NCBI GenBank assembly: GCA_905216145.1
Contig: CAJMST010000003.1
Coordinates: 100,229 to 164,228, forward strand
Direction: 5' to 3'
Source of the DNA: an uncultured bacterium
GTDB lineage: Bacteria; Actinomycetota; Coriobacteriia; Coriobacteriales; Coriobacteriaceae
DNA: 64,000 nt
The translations under genes were made by a program, and so were the position numbers. The notes under the pieces were generated by a model, which saw only the letters and a program-made list of their open reading frames with translations, was not told the origin of the DNA and searched no databases. Below are positions 25,743 to 34,570 of the stretch, in pieces; within the stretch, counting starts at the first letter, position 1, and each line of letters starts with the position of its first letter.

Positions 25743-26709
25743 ACTTACCGTTCCCGAGGGGATTGACCCCTCGCGCGTCTTGGGCGCCGGCGACGCTGTT
25801 CTTCGCGCGGTCGAAGACTTGGTTCGCGCCCATGTGGTTGCGCGCGGTGACCAGATTGCCGTGAGCGGCGACCCGGACGAGGTAGAACTCGTGGCGCGTT
25901 TTTTCGAACACGCTTTTCGTGAGGCGGCTGCCGGTCGCACGCTGTCTGCCGACGACGTCTCGCGTTGCTTGGCTGTCCTGCGCGATGGTGAGCACGACGC
26001 TTCGTCGCTGCGCGATGACGTGCTGCTGTCGTATCGCGGCCGCGTCATTCGTCCCAAGACGCTCGGCCAGAAGCGCTATGTTGACGCCATCCGCTCGCAT
26101 ACCATCACGTTTGGCCTGGGTCCCGCCGGTACCGGTAAGACCTATCTAGCCATGGCCCTCGCCGTCGCCGCGCTCAAGCGCCACGAGGTGGGTCGTCTGG
26201 TGCTTACGCGGCCCGTTGTCGAGGCGGGGGAGAATTTGGGCTTTTTGCCCGGCACCCTCGAGGAAAAGATCGACCCTTACATGCGTCCGCTCTACGATGC
26301 CTTGTTTGACATGATGGACCGTGAACGCACCGATGAGCTCATGGAGCGTGGCGTGATCGAGATTGCCCCGCTTGCCTACATGCGCGGCCGAACGCTGAGC
26401 GACGCCTTCGTGGTACTCGACGAGGCACAAAACACCACGCCTGAGCAGATGAAGATGTTCCTGACGCGCTTGGGTTTTAACTCCAAGTTTGTGATTACCG
26501 GCGATCTGAGCCAGCGCGACCTGGTGGGTCGTCGCGGAGGTCTTGCCGACGTCGAGAAGATTTTGGGCCGTGTCGACGATGTGGCATTTTCGCACCTGGA
26601 GCGCGCCGATGTGGTGCGCCATGCCCTGGTGGGCAGGATCGTCGAGGCCTATGATGCGTATGATGACGTGCGTGAGCAGCGCTCGCGCGACCGAAAGGAG
26701 TCCCGTTGA
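25723..26709 (+). CDS. phoH: PhoH family ATPase
   Basis: A 328-residue P-loop protein with Walker A GPAGTGKT and Walker B FVVLDEAQN, related to superfamily 1 helicase cores. PhoH proteins are linked to RNA metabolism, and the gene is nearly always next to ybeY, as here. ATG at 25723 follows GGGAGG and overlaps the end of mtaB by 20 bp; an upstream ATG at 25705 in the same frame has no such site. Confidence 0.92.
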   Translation: MEASKIRLTVPEGIDPSRVLGAGDAVLRAVEDLVRAHVVARGDQIAVSGDPDEVELVARFFEHAFREAAAGRTLSADDVSRCLAVLRDGEHDASSLRDDVLLSYRGRVIRPKTLGQKRYVDAIRSHTITFGLGPAGTGKTYLAMALAVAALKRHEVGRLVLTRPVVEAGENLGFLPGTLEEKIDPYMRPLYDALFDMMDRERTDELMERGVIEIAPLAYMRGRTLSDAFVVLDEAQNTTPEQMKMFLTRLGFNSKFVITGDLSQRDLVGRRGGLADVEKILGRVDDVAFSHLERADVVRHALVGRIVEAYDAYDDVREQRSRDRKESR

Positions 26710-27215
26710 GTGTATTGATCAGCAACGATGCCGAGCTCGATACGCTGCTCGACGCCCAGGAGGTTGAGCACATTTGCGCGTTTGTGCTTGCGGCGGAGGG
26801 CGTTGAGCGTGAAGTCGAGATTTCCCTTTCGTATGTCGACGAGGACGAGATGCACGAGCTCAACCACGAGTGGCGCGGTATCGACCGCACCACCGATGTG
26901 CTCTCGTTTGAGTGCGACTCTGCCTTTGACGAGGATATTCCCGCCGACGAGACGATCGAGCTCGGCGATATTATCTTGGCCCCGCAGGTCATCGCCCGTC
27001 AGGCTCCCGGTTTTGGCAACAGTCCCGCCGACGAGTGCCGGTTGATGCTCGTGCACGGCATGCTGCACCTGCTGGGCTATGACCACATCGAGGACGACGA
27101 GGCTGAGGTCATGGAGGCCCGCGAGGATACCATCCTGCGCGATCTGGCGCTCGAGCGCGGCGAGGACCCCAAGTTGGTCCACGTCGGTCCCATCACCAAC
27201 CATGCCCACGACTAG
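26706..27215 (+). CDS. ybeY: Endoribonuclease YbeY (rRNA maturation factor)
   Basis: 169-residue zinc metalloprotein needed for 16S rRNA 3'-end processing and ribosome quality control. The zinc motif HGMLHLLGYDH gives H117, H121 and H127. The acidic insert near 72-84 (DSAFDEDIPADE) is typical in length. The TTG start at 26706 overlaps the phoH stop, with AAAGGAG ahead. Confidence 0.93.
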   Translation: MSVLISNDAELDTLLDAQEVEHICAFVLAAEGVEREVEISLSYVDEDEMHELNHEWRGIDRTTDVLSFECDSAFDEDIPADETIELGDIILAPQVIARQAPGFGNSPADECRLMLVHGMLHLLGYDHIEDDEAEVMEAREDTILRDLALERGEDPKLVHVGPITNHAHD

Positions 27216-27224
27216 GAGCCGTCT

Positions 27225-27602
27225 ATGATTCCCGGATCGAACAAGGACCATCCGTCCTTTTTAAAGTCGTTCTCCTACGCCATGGAGGGCTTTGTCACCG
27301 CCGTTAAAACCGAGCGCAACATCAAAGTCATGCTCGTGGCGGGCGTGTGTACCGTCATTGCCGGCTGTATCGTGGGGCTCGACATTGCCGAGTGGGCCAC
27401 GGTTATCATCTGCTGTGGCCTGGTGATTCACGGCGAGCTGTGCAATACCGCTATGGAGGCGATCGTCGACCTGGCGACCCAGGAACTTCATCCGCTGGCA
27501 AAGCGCGCCAAGGATATCGCCGCCGCTTCCGTGTACGTTCTTTCCATTACCGCCGCAATCGTGGGCCTGCTAGTCTTTGCCCACGCGCTTGGCTTTATTT
27601 AG
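27225..27602 (+). CDS. dgkA: Diacylglycerol/undecaprenol kinase family protein
   Basis: 125-residue integral membrane kinase with three membrane helices. Family signatures ERNIKVML, the catalytic-site stretch ELCNTAMEAIVDL and HPLAKRAKDIAAA are present. In Gram-positive bacteria this group phosphorylates undecaprenol, recycling the wall lipid carrier, rather than diacylglycerol. It lies between ybeY and era, the standard Gram-positive order. Confidence 0.9.
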   Translation: MIPGSNKDHPSFLKSFSYAMEGFVTAVKTERNIKVMLVAGVCTVIAGCIVGLDIAEWATVIICCGLVIHGELCNTAMEAIVDLATQELHPLAKRAKDIAAASVYVLSITAAIVGLLVFAHALGFI

Positions 27603-27614
27603 AAAGGGATTCCC

Positions 27615-28685
27615 ATGTCCGACAATATGCAGCCTACTGACGAGGTTTTGGACGACGAGGTTCTCGATGAGGTCGAGGATACCGATTCGCTTGACGAGGT
27701 CGAGGAATTCGACCCGTTTGAGGGTATGAGCGACGAGGAGCTCGATGCCCTATGTGACGAGGACGAGACGTCTCTGGGCTTTGGCGATGTGGAGCCCGGT
27801 TTTCGCAGCGGCTTTGTGGCCCTGGTCGGTCGTCCCAACGCCGGTAAGTCCACGCTGCTCAACGCCTGCTATGGCAAAAAGGTCGCCATTACCTCTCCGG
27901 TGGCCCAGACGACTCGCCGCCGCATGCGCGCTGTGGTTAACCGCCCTGGCTATCAGCTGGTCTTTGTCGATACCCCGGGTATTCATAAGCCCAAGGACGG
28001 TCTGGGCTCCGAGCTCAACAAAAGCGCCCTGTTCGAGCTCAACGACGTTGACGTCGTCGCGTTTTTGATTGATGCCACCAAGCCCATCGGCAGGGGAGAC
28101 GCCTGGGTTGCCGAGCGCGTCAGATGCGCCCGTTGCAAGAAAGTCCTGGTGCTCACCAAGGCCGATGAGGCCGACCCCGCGCAGGTCATGGAGCAGCTTA
28201 AGGCAGCGCATGAGCTTATGGAATACGACGACGAGATCGTGACCTCGTCGGTGAAGAACTTCAACGTCGACGCCTTCATCGAGACCGTTGCCCACTTTTT
28301 GCCCGAGGGCCCGCGTTGGTTCCCCGAAGACATGGGTACCGATGCTTCCGACGAGACGCTTGTTGCCGAGTTTGTGCGCGAGAAGGTCTTGCGCCGCACC
28401 CGCGACGAGATCCCGCACTCCGTTGGCGTGATCTGCGATGCGCTCGAGCAGACCAAGAAGGTGCTGCGCGTGCACGCCGCCATTTACGTCGAGCGCGAGG
28501 GTCAAAAGGGCATCATCATCGGCAAGGGCGGCGAGATGATCAAGCATATCGGTATCGACGCCCGTCGCGATCTTGAGCGCATCTTTGGCACGCAGGTCTT
28601 TTTGGAGCTGGACGTGAAGGTCAAGGCCGGCTGGCGCGACGACGAGGCCCAGATTCGCCGCTTTGGCTACAACGCCGAGGACTAA
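27615..28685 (+). CDS. era: GTPase Era with acidic N-terminal extension
   Basis: Ribosome assembly GTPase that binds the 3' end of 16S rRNA. 356 residues, about 55 more than the usual ~300. The first 60 residues are extremely acidic (repeated E/D, e.g. DEVEDTDSLDEVEEFD), then G1 GRPNAGKS at 72-79, DTPGIHKPK, the TKAD motif and a C-terminal KH domain (GKGGEMIKHIG). The extension starts from an ATG at 27615 with AAAGGG upstream, so it is probably translated. Confidence 0.95.
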   Translation: MSDNMQPTDEVLDDEVLDEVEDTDSLDEVEEFDPFEGMSDEELDALCDEDETSLGFGDVEPGFRSGFVALVGRPNAGKSTLLNACYGKKVAITSPVAQTTRRRMRAVVNRPGYQLVFVDTPGIHKPKDGLGSELNKSALFELNDVDVVAFLIDATKPIGRGDAWVAERVRCARCKKVLVLTKADEADPAQVMEQLKAAHELMEYDDEIVTSSVKNFNVDAFIETVAHFLPEGPRWFPEDMGTDASDETLVAEFVREKVLRRTRDEIPHSVGVICDALEQTKKVLRVHAAIYVEREGQKGIIIGKGGEMIKHIGIDARRDLERIFGTQVFLELDVKVKAGWRDDEAQIRRFGYNAED

Positions 28686-28700
28686 GGACGCGCGGCGCGC

Positions 28701-29450
28701 ATGGCAGGCTCCCGGACATATCGCACGAAAGTGCTCGTGCTCGATAAGACTAAGCTCAAAGAGATCGACCTGATCTTGACGATGCTTGACGAGCGGGGAC
28801 GGCAGGTTCGTGCAGTGGCAAAGGGCGCCCGCAAACCCGGCGGACGCCTGGCTGCGCGCTGCGAGCTGTTCTGTACGGTCGATATGCTGCTCGCACATGG
28901 ACGGTCACTCGACGTGGTTTCTCAGGCCGAGCTTATGGAGGCGCCGCTCGGCGCTGCGCCCGATTACGAGACGACCTGCGCCGCAAGCGCGATCGCCGAG
29001 GTCGCGCGCGTGTGCTCATTCGAGGACGCCGAGGACCCGTTTACCTTTGCCATAACGCAGCGAGCGCTTGCCCTGGTGGGCAGCGGGCTTGACACGGCAC
29101 ATATGGACCTACTTGTGGCGGCATATGTCTTTAAGCTGCTATCGCACGTTGGCTATCGTCCCGATTTTTCGGCCTGTGTGCTGTGCGGAGACCCCATGCT
29201 GTCGTATTTTTCAGCCCAGGCGGGCGGTCTCATGTGCGGGTCGTGCGCGTCGAGCGTTCCAGGTGCCGAACTGGTGTCGACCGGTGAGACCGCATGGCTG
29301 CGCGCCCTCATGTCCATGACCTTCGATGCGCTCATGGCCGAGCGAATCGACCCGCATACGGCGGCATTCCTGCTCGGGCTTTCGCATGTTTGGGCTGCGA
29401 CGCACACCGATCAGCGCCTCCGCGCGATGGAATTCATGTTGGGTCGGTGA
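28701..29450 (+). CDS. recO: DNA repair protein RecO
   Basis: Mediator that loads RecA onto SSB-coated DNA with RecF/RecR. 249 residues: N-terminal OB fold (TYRTKVLVLDKTKLKEIDLI) and a C-terminal helical domain with a zinc-finger-like CVLCGDP...MCGSC. It lies next to era, as in most bacteria. The last gene of the long run before the rpsO promoter. Confidence 0.92.
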   Translation: MAGSRTYRTKVLVLDKTKLKEIDLILTMLDERGRQVRAVAKGARKPGGRLAARCELFCTVDMLLAHGRSLDVVSQAELMEAPLGAAPDYETTCAASAIAEVARVCSFEDAEDPFTFAITQRALALVGSGLDTAHMDLLVAAYVFKLLSHVGYRPDFSACVLCGDPMLSYFSAQAGGLMCGSCASSVPGAELVSTGETAWLRALMSMTFDALMAERIDPHTAAFLLGLSHVWAATHTDQRLRAMEFMLGR

Positions 29451-29474
29451 TGATGCGCAGGCGCGGGCTGCTTG

Positions 29475-29483
29475 TGGTAACAT
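29475..29483 (+). promoter_or_regulatory. rpsO: Extended -10 promoter candidate for rpsO
   Basis: TGGTAACAT: TGn plus TAACAT (29478-29483), about 105 bp before the rpsO start. The resulting leader contains a hairpin GTCGCC/GGCGAC (29553-29558 with 29563-29568) just before the ribosome-binding site, where S15 autoregulation acts in other bacteria (not demonstrated here). Confidence 0.45.
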
Positions 29484-29588
29484 ACCGACCTGTTGGTACC
29501 TCGACCTTGGTTGTTCGCTCCACCGGCGGCTTCCCAGTCCGAGGCGAATCGAGTCGCCCGTGGGCGACGCAAAACGAAAGGTGAAACA

Positions 29589-29867
29589 ATGACTGTTTCC
29601 AAAGAGCGCAAGGCGGAGCTGACTGCCCAGTTCGGTAACACCCCGGTCGACACCGGCAACCCCAAGGTTCAGGTCGCCATCCTGTCCGAGCGCATCAAGG
29701 AGCTGACCGAGCACATGAAGTCCCACCAGAAGGACTTCCACACCCGTCGTGGCCTGCTCATGCTCGTCGGCCGTCGTCGTCGTCTTCTCTCCTACATCAA
29801 GAAGAACGACATCGTCGAGTACCGTGAGCTCATCAAGGCTCTGGGCATCCGCGACAACATCCAGTAG
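29589..29867 (+). CDS. rpsO: 30S ribosomal protein uS15
   Basis: 92-residue primary 16S rRNA-binding protein. The family pattern includes DTGNPKVQVAILSERI and HKKD-like HQKDFHTRRGLLMLVGRRR. ATG at 29589 with AAAGGTG upstream. rpsO-pnp is a conserved pair. Confidence 0.96.
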   Translation: MTVSKERKAELTAQFGNTPVDTGNPKVQVAILSERIKELTEHMKSHQKDFHTRRGLLMLVGRRRRLLSYIKKNDIVEYRELIKALGIRDNIQ

Positions 29868-29881
29868 GATTTGTACATGCT

Positions 29882-29914
29882 AAGAGCGTCCTGCGCAGCG
29901 GGGCGCTCTTTTTG
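29882..29914 (+). terminator. Terminator between rpsO and pnp
   Basis: AAGAGCG (29882-29888) pairs with CGCTCTT (29904-29910), followed by TTTTTG. Confidence 0.75.
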
Positions 29915-29980
29915 TGTAAGGGCGCGAACAATCACGCTCTGAAGCGTGGCGGGGGCAGGGGGCCCGCGTCACATGAGAAG

Positions 29981-30003
29981 CCCGCAGACAAGGGGTCTGC
30001 GGG
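29981..30003 (+). promoter_or_regulatory. Leader hairpin in front of pnp
   Basis: A 9-bp stem CCCGCAGAC/GTCTGCGGG ends 4 bp before the AAGGAG ribosome-binding site of pnp. There is no U-tract, so it is not a terminator. In E. coli a pnp leader hairpin is the target of autoregulation; a similar role here is only inference. Confidence 0.45.
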
Positions 30004-30016
30004 GTTAAGGAGAACA

Positions 30017-32254
30017 ATGACACTCGTATCCAAGACCTTTGAGCTGTACGGCAAGACCTACACCTTTGAGTCGGGCGAGCTTGCCAAGCAGGCCACCGGC
30101 GCCTGCCTGGTCAAGCAGGGCGACACCACGATGCTCGACACCGTGGTCGTCTCCAAGGAGCGCAAGAACTACGACTTCTTCCCGCTGACCGTCGACTTCA
30201 ACGAGAAGATGTACGCAGCCGGCCGCATCCCGGGTGGCTACCTCAAGCGTGAGGGCCGTCCCAGCGAGAAGGCCACGCTCACGGCCCGCATGATCGATCG
30301 CCCGATTCGCCCGAGCTTCCCGGATGGCTTCCGCAACGAGGTGCACATCGTCGCCACCTCGCTCGTCGCCGACCAGGTCAACCCCTTCGATGTCATCAAC
30401 GTCATGGGTGCATCCCTGGCCATGACGCTTGGCGGCGTGCCCTTCGAGGGCCCGCTTGCCTGCGTGCGCATCGGCCGTAACGTGGAGACAGGCGAGTTTA
30501 TCGTCAACCCCACCTACGAGGAGCGCGAGAACTCGGATCTGGACCTGGAGCTGGGCGGATCCGCCGACTTCATCTCGATGGTCGAGGCCGGCGCCGAGGA
30601 GATCTCCGAGGACGACATGCTCGCCGCCATGAAGTTTGGCCAGGAGGCCCTTGCCGCTTTCTGCCAGGCTCAGGACGAGTTCGTCGCCGAGTGGGAGCAG
30701 GTTAACGGCCCCATCGTCAAGAAGGAGTACCCGCTCGACCAGCCCGTCGAGGAAGTCCAGGAGCGCATCTTCGCCCACTACGACGAGATGGCAGCCGCCC
30801 TTCGCGACGCCGACAAGCTCTCCCGTATCGGTAAGGTCGAGGCTCTGAAGGAGTCCATCCGCGCCGAGTTCACCGAGGAGGAGCAGGCCGCTTGGGAGCG
30901 CGAGATCCCCGTGGCGCTCAAGAAGCTCGAGAAGAAGGCCATGCGCACCATGGTCGTTGAGACCGGCGAGCGCGTCGACGGCCGTGCCGCCGACGAGATC
31001 CGTCCCATCATGGTGAAGGACAACTACCTGCCGCTCGTTCACGGCTCCGGTTTGTTCCAGCGTGGCCAGACCCAGGTGCTCTCGGTTCTTTCGCTCGGCA
31101 TGCTCAACGAGGGCCAGCGTCTGGATACCATCGAGCCCACCGAGGGCAAGCGCTACATGCACCACTACAACTTCCCGCCTTTCTGCACCGGCGAGACCGG
31201 CCGCATGGGCAGCCCCAAGCGCCGCGAGATCGGCCATGGCAATCTGGCCGAGCGCGCTCTGCTTCCGGTGCTTCCCGACGAGAACGAGTTCCCCTACGCC
31301 ATCCGCGTCGTCTCCGAGGTCATGGAGTCCAACGGCTCCTCTTCGATGGCTTCGACCTGCGGCTCCACGCTCGCCCTTATGGACGGCGGCGTGCCCATTA
31401 AGCGCCCGGTCTCCGGTATCGCCATGGGCCTGATCCAGGAGGAGGGCAAGACCGTGGTCCTGTCCGACATCCAGGGCCTCGAGGACTTCCTTGGCGACAT
31501 GGACTTTAAGGTCACCGGCACCACCGAGGGCATCACCGCCCTGCAGATGGACAACAAGGCTACCGGCCTTACCTTCGACATCCTGGCCCGCGCCCTGCAG
31601 CAGGCCAAGGAGGGTCGCGCCTTCATCCTGCAGAAGATGCTCGATGTGATCCCCGAGCCGCGCCACACCACGCGCAGCACCGCTCCGCGCATCGTTTCCA
31701 TCCAGGTTCCGACCGACAAGATCCGCGACGTCATCGGTTCCGGCGGTAAGGTCATCCGCGGTATCCAGGACGAGACCGGCGCCTCGGTCGACATCCAGGA
31801 GGACGGCACCGTCTTTGTCGGCGGCACCGGCGAGTCCGTCGACCAGGCCGTCGAGCGCATCAAGCTCATCATCAAGGTTCCCGAGCCGGGCGAGGAGTAC
31901 ACCGGTCGCGTGGTCTCCATCCAGCCCTTCGGCGCCTTCGTCAACCTGCTGCCCGGTAAGGACGGCCTGCTGCACATCTCCCGCGTCGCCAAGGGCCGCG
32001 TGGAGAAGGTCGAGGACGTCCTCAATGTGGGCGACGAGGTCAAGGTCGTCGTCATCGAAGTCGACGATCGCGGCAAGATCTCGCTCGATCGTCTGGATAA
32101 GCCCGAGGCCCCTGCTCGCGCTGAGGGTGCCTCCGAGGGCGACGGCGAGCACTTCCAGCGCCGTGAGCGTCCGCGTCGCGAGCGCAGCGATCGTCCGCGC
32201 CGTCCCGGCGACAACGGAGGCCGCAAGCCCCGCCGTCACCACGACGCCGAGTAA
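30017..32254 (+). CDS. pnp: Polyribonucleotide nucleotidyltransferase (PNPase)
   Basis: 3'-5' phosphorolytic exoribonuclease. 745 residues: two RNase PH domains, a KH domain (VIGSGGKVIRGIQDETG) and an S1 domain (YTGRVVSIQPFGAFVNLLPG), then a 40-residue Arg-rich tail (RRERPRRERSDRPRRPG) that may bind RNA or partner proteins. ATG at 30017 has AAGGAG ahead; the open frame further upstream runs through hairpins and is not coding. It is followed by a terminator and then an unusual structured region. Confidence 0.96.
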   Translation: MTLVSKTFELYGKTYTFESGELAKQATGACLVKQGDTTMLDTVVVSKERKNYDFFPLTVDFNEKMYAAGRIPGGYLKREGRPSEKATLTARMIDRPIRPSFPDGFRNEVHIVATSLVADQVNPFDVINVMGASLAMTLGGVPFEGPLACVRIGRNVETGEFIVNPTYEERENSDLDLELGGSADFISMVEAGAEEISEDDMLAAMKFGQEALAAFCQAQDEFVAEWEQVNGPIVKKEYPLDQPVEEVQERIFAHYDEMAAALRDADKLSRIGKVEALKESIRAEFTEEEQAAWEREIPVALKKLEKKAMRTMVVETGERVDGRAADEIRPIMVKDNYLPLVHGSGLFQRGQTQVLSVLSLGMLNEGQRLDTIEPTEGKRYMHHYNFPPFCTGETGRMGSPKRREIGHGNLAERALLPVLPDENEFPYAIRVVSEVMESNGSSSMASTCGSTLALMDGGVPIKRPVSGIAMGLIQEEGKTVVLSDIQGLEDFLGDMDFKVTGTTEGITALQMDNKATGLTFDILARALQQAKEGRAFILQKMLDVIPEPRHTTRSTAPRIVSIQVPTDKIRDVIGSGGKVIRGIQDETGASVDIQEDGTVFVGGTGESVDQAVERIKLIIKVPEPGEEYTGRVVSIQPFGAFVNLLPGKDGLLHISRVAKGRVEKVEDVLNVGDEVKVVVIEVDDRGKISLDRLDKPEAPARAEGASEGDGEHFQRRERPRRERSDRPRRPGDNGGRKPRRHHDAE

Positions 32255-32277
32255 CAGCTAAACATAAGCAGCTCAAC

Positions 32278-32309
32278 AAGGGCGACTCCGTACAGGGGTC
32301 GCCCTTTTG
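32278..32309 (+). terminator. Terminator of pnp
   Basis: AAGGGCGAC (32278-32286) with GTCGCCCTT (32298-32306), then TTTTG. Its right arm overlaps the left arm of the large palindrome starting at 32301. Confidence 0.8.
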
Positions 32310-32449
32310 CTTGCGCCCAGGAGGGCCGCATATGAAGTTTCCTGCTCTACAGTCCTGCGCAAGACGGAAAGCACATTAAGTGCTTTCCTTTGCGTGCGGA
32401 ACTCGCGATAAACTTCATATGAGTCCCTCCCGGGCGCAAGCAAAAGGGC
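32301..32449. repeat. 149-bp composite palindrome, structured repeat copy 1
   Basis: Outer arms 32301-32318 and 32432-32449 are perfect 18-bp complements; the arms continue with few mismatches through CATATGAAGTTT (32329-32340) and AAACTTCATATG (32410-32421). The core 32333-32417 (85 nt) has an apical stem GGAAAGCAC/GTGCTTTCC (32366-32374 with 32380-32388) around the loop ATTAA. The core recurs in inverted orientation at 32598-32681. No gene is inside. Confidence 0.85.
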
Positions 32450-32597
32450 TGGTTAGTGCCGCTCGCTATTTAGTTAGACAGTCTATTCAGTAGTCAGATT
32501 TCAGATCTGTAGATAGCCGCAGCAGCATCTTCCCAGATAAAACCGACCAAAATAAACCTGTCTCTTTTTGGCAGGTTTCCCGTGGGGCGGGCACTGA
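32450..32597. other. Spacer between the two structured repeats
   Basis: 148 bp with no gene. It contains AAACCTG/CAGGTTT (32554-32560 with 32572-32578), which on the minus strand is followed by ATTTTGG and so resembles a weak terminator for a minus-strand transcript coming from copy 2. GACCAAA at 32545-32551 is the reverse complement of the TTTGGTC motif seen near recA and comEA, probably by chance. Confidence 0.4.
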
Positions 32598-32681
32598 TGA
32601 AGTTTATCGCGAGTTCCGCACGAACAGGAGGCCACTTAATGTGGCCTCCGTCGTGAGCAGGACTGTAGAGCAGGAAACTTA
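32598..32681. repeat. Structured repeat copy 2 (inverted relative to copy 1)
   Basis: Reverse complement of the copy 1 core with about 10 differences in 83 positions. Twenty-four bp at each end are identical. The apical stem is GGAGGCCAC/GTGGCCTCC (32627-32635 with 32641-32649): three paired changes relative to copy 1 that all keep base pairing. Weak outer pairing GGCAC/GTGCC flanks it. Confidence 0.85.
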
Positions 32682-32898
32682 GCCCGTGCCGGGGCCGCTG
32701 AGCCCTGACCGGCGGGATGGACCAGTTCAGATGGGGCTTTGATGCATGGGTGGTCTATTGTTGTGCAAATGGGTATCATACTGTGGTTATTGCATCGACT
32801 CTGCGATGCATGTTTGTACGTTCCCGGCGGTCGGTTTGCCAGAAGCGCCCCGTCGGTTGTTCCAGACCCGTTTCGAAGAAAGGAAACCACACTAACCT
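32682..32898 (+). other. Leader region upstream of rnj
   Basis: About 215 bp without a gene. TTGTTG (32758-32763) with TACTGT (32779-32784) is a weak promoter candidate with a 15-bp spacer. AAAGGA about 13 bases before the rnj ATG is the only ribosome-binding-site-like sequence. Confidence 0.35.
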
Positions 32899-34569
32899 AT
32901 GGCAGCTAAAAAATCATCTCCCTTGAAGATCATTCCGCTCGGCGGCCTTGACGGCATCGGCAAGAACATGACGGTCTTCGAATGCGGCGACGACATGGTG
33001 CTCGTTGACGCTGGCCTCATGTTCCCCGACGATTCCCAGCCCGGTATTGACCTGGTGCTTCCCGACTACACCTATGTTCTGGAGAACGAGGAGAAGCTCC
33101 GCGGTATCGTCGTCACCCACGGCCACGAGGACCACACCGGTTCGCTTCCGTATCTGCTGCAGGACCTCAACAATAAGGTGCCCATCTTCTCGAGCAAGCT
33201 GACGCTTGGCTTTATCGAGGGCAAGCTTTCTGAGTTCCGCATCCGCGCACCCAAGTTCCGCGAGGTCAAGGGCGGCAGCCATGTCAACCTCGGCGGCATC
33301 TCGCTCGATTTCTTTTCGATGACGCACTCCATTCCCGGCGCTCTGGGCGTGTTCATCCGCACCAATCAGGGCACCGTTATGCACACCGGCGACTTTAAGC
33401 TCGACCAGACGCCCATCGACGGCGTCACGCCCGACTACGCCGCTATCAGCCGCTTTGCCAAGCAGGGCATCGACCTGCTGCTTTCCGACTCCACCAACGC
33501 CACGGTTCCGGGCTTTACCAAGTCCGAGGCCGAAGTCGGCCCCAACCTGCTGCACGCCATCAAGAACGCGCCGGGTCGCGTGTTCGTCGCGTCGTTCTCG
33601 AGCCACATCCATCGTCTGCAGCAGATCTGCGATGCCGCCCGCAAGTGCGGTCGTAAGGTCGTTGTGACCGGTCGCTCCATGCTCACTAACACCCGTGTGG
33701 CGCGCGAGCTGGGCTACCTCAACATCGACGATGCCGATATTATCGATGCCTTCGACATTGATAACCTGCCTGACGACAAGATCGTTGTCATGTGCACCGG
33801 TTCGCAGGGCGAGCCGCTGTCGGCCCTGTCTCGCATGGCCAACGGCGAGCACAAGACGCTCTCTATCCACGAGGGCGATACCGTCATCCTCTCGGCAACT
33901 CCCGTTCCCGGCAACGAGAAGGCCGTCCAGCAGGTCGTCAACAGCCTAGCCAAGCTCGGCTGCGACGTGTGGGATAAGAACCGCGCTCTCGTTCACGTCT
34001 CCGGTCACGGTAGCCAGGAGGAACTCAAGCTCCTGATGGCCATGGCCAAGCCCACCTACTTTATGCCGGTTCACGGCGAGGCCGTGCATCTGCGTGCCCA
34101 TGCCCAGCTTGCTCGTAAGATGGGCATCAAGGATGATCACATCTTTATCCTCGATAACGGCGACACGCTCGAGATGCGCGGCGGTATCGTCAAACGCGGT
34201 ACGCCCGTCGAGTCCGGCGTCGTCTACGTCGACGGCCTGCGTATCGGCGATACCGACCCCATCGTCCTGCGCGATCGTCAGAAGCTCGCCAACGACGGTA
34301 TGGTTACCGCTGTTGCCATCGTCTCACTCAAGCACAAGAAGATCGAGGCCATCGAGTTCTCGGGCCGCGGCGTCTCGTTTGCCATCGACGACCAGTTCTC
34401 CGAGGATGCCTCCGCGTCCATTATGAAGACGATCGAGAAGGGCAAGTTTAGCTTTACGAGCAGCGGTTCCGATGCCATTCGTAAGGCCGTGCGCGATTCG
34501 CTCTCTAACTTTATCTGGAGCCGTACGCGCACCCGTCCGATGATCATCCCGGTCGTCATGGAGGTTTAG
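32899..34569 (+). CDS. rnj: Ribonuclease J
   Basis: Metallo-beta-lactamase/beta-CASP ribonuclease with 5'-3' exo- and endonuclease activity. 556 residues. The metal motif THGHEDHTGS (H74, H76, D78, H79) is near the N-terminus; SDSTNA, the beta-CASP motif TGSQGEPLSALSRMA and HVSGHGSQEEL follow. One rnj is seen here. The ATG at 32899 has an unusually distant ribosome-binding-like AAAGGA. The 5' region holds the structured repeats described separately. Confidence 0.95.
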   Translation: MAAKKSSPLKIIPLGGLDGIGKNMTVFECGDDMVLVDAGLMFPDDSQPGIDLVLPDYTYVLENEEKLRGIVVTHGHEDHTGSLPYLLQDLNNKVPIFSSKLTLGFIEGKLSEFRIRAPKFREVKGGSHVNLGGISLDFFSMTHSIPGALGVFIRTNQGTVMHTGDFKLDQTPIDGVTPDYAAISRFAKQGIDLLLSDSTNATVPGFTKSEAEVGPNLLHAIKNAPGRVFVASFSSHIHRLQQICDAARKCGRKVVVTGRSMLTNTRVARELGYLNIDDADIIDAFDIDNLPDDKIVVMCTGSQGEPLSALSRMANGEHKTLSIHEGDTVILSATPVPGNEKAVQQVVNSLAKLGCDVWDKNRALVHVSGHGSQEELKLLMAMAKPTYFMPVHGEAVHLRAHAQLARKMGIKDDHIFILDNGDTLEMRGGIVKRGTPVESGVVYVDGLRIGDTDPIVLRDRQKLANDGMVTAVAIVSLKHKKIEAIEFSGRGVSFAIDDQFSEDASASIMKTIEKGKFSFTSSGSDAIRKAVRDSLSNFIWSRTRTRPMIIPVVMEV

Positions 34570-34570
34570 T

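Noticed and set aside
30005..32242. A 745-codon open frame antisense to pnp
   Set aside because: It mirrors the pnp codons in a GC-rich gene with strong third-position bias; the translation is low-complexity Val/Leu/Asp/Gly with no domain, and it has no ribosome-binding site.
32636..32926. Small open frames in the pnp-rnj gap
   Set aside because: They run through the structured repeats and lack start signals; the palindromes explain the sequence better.
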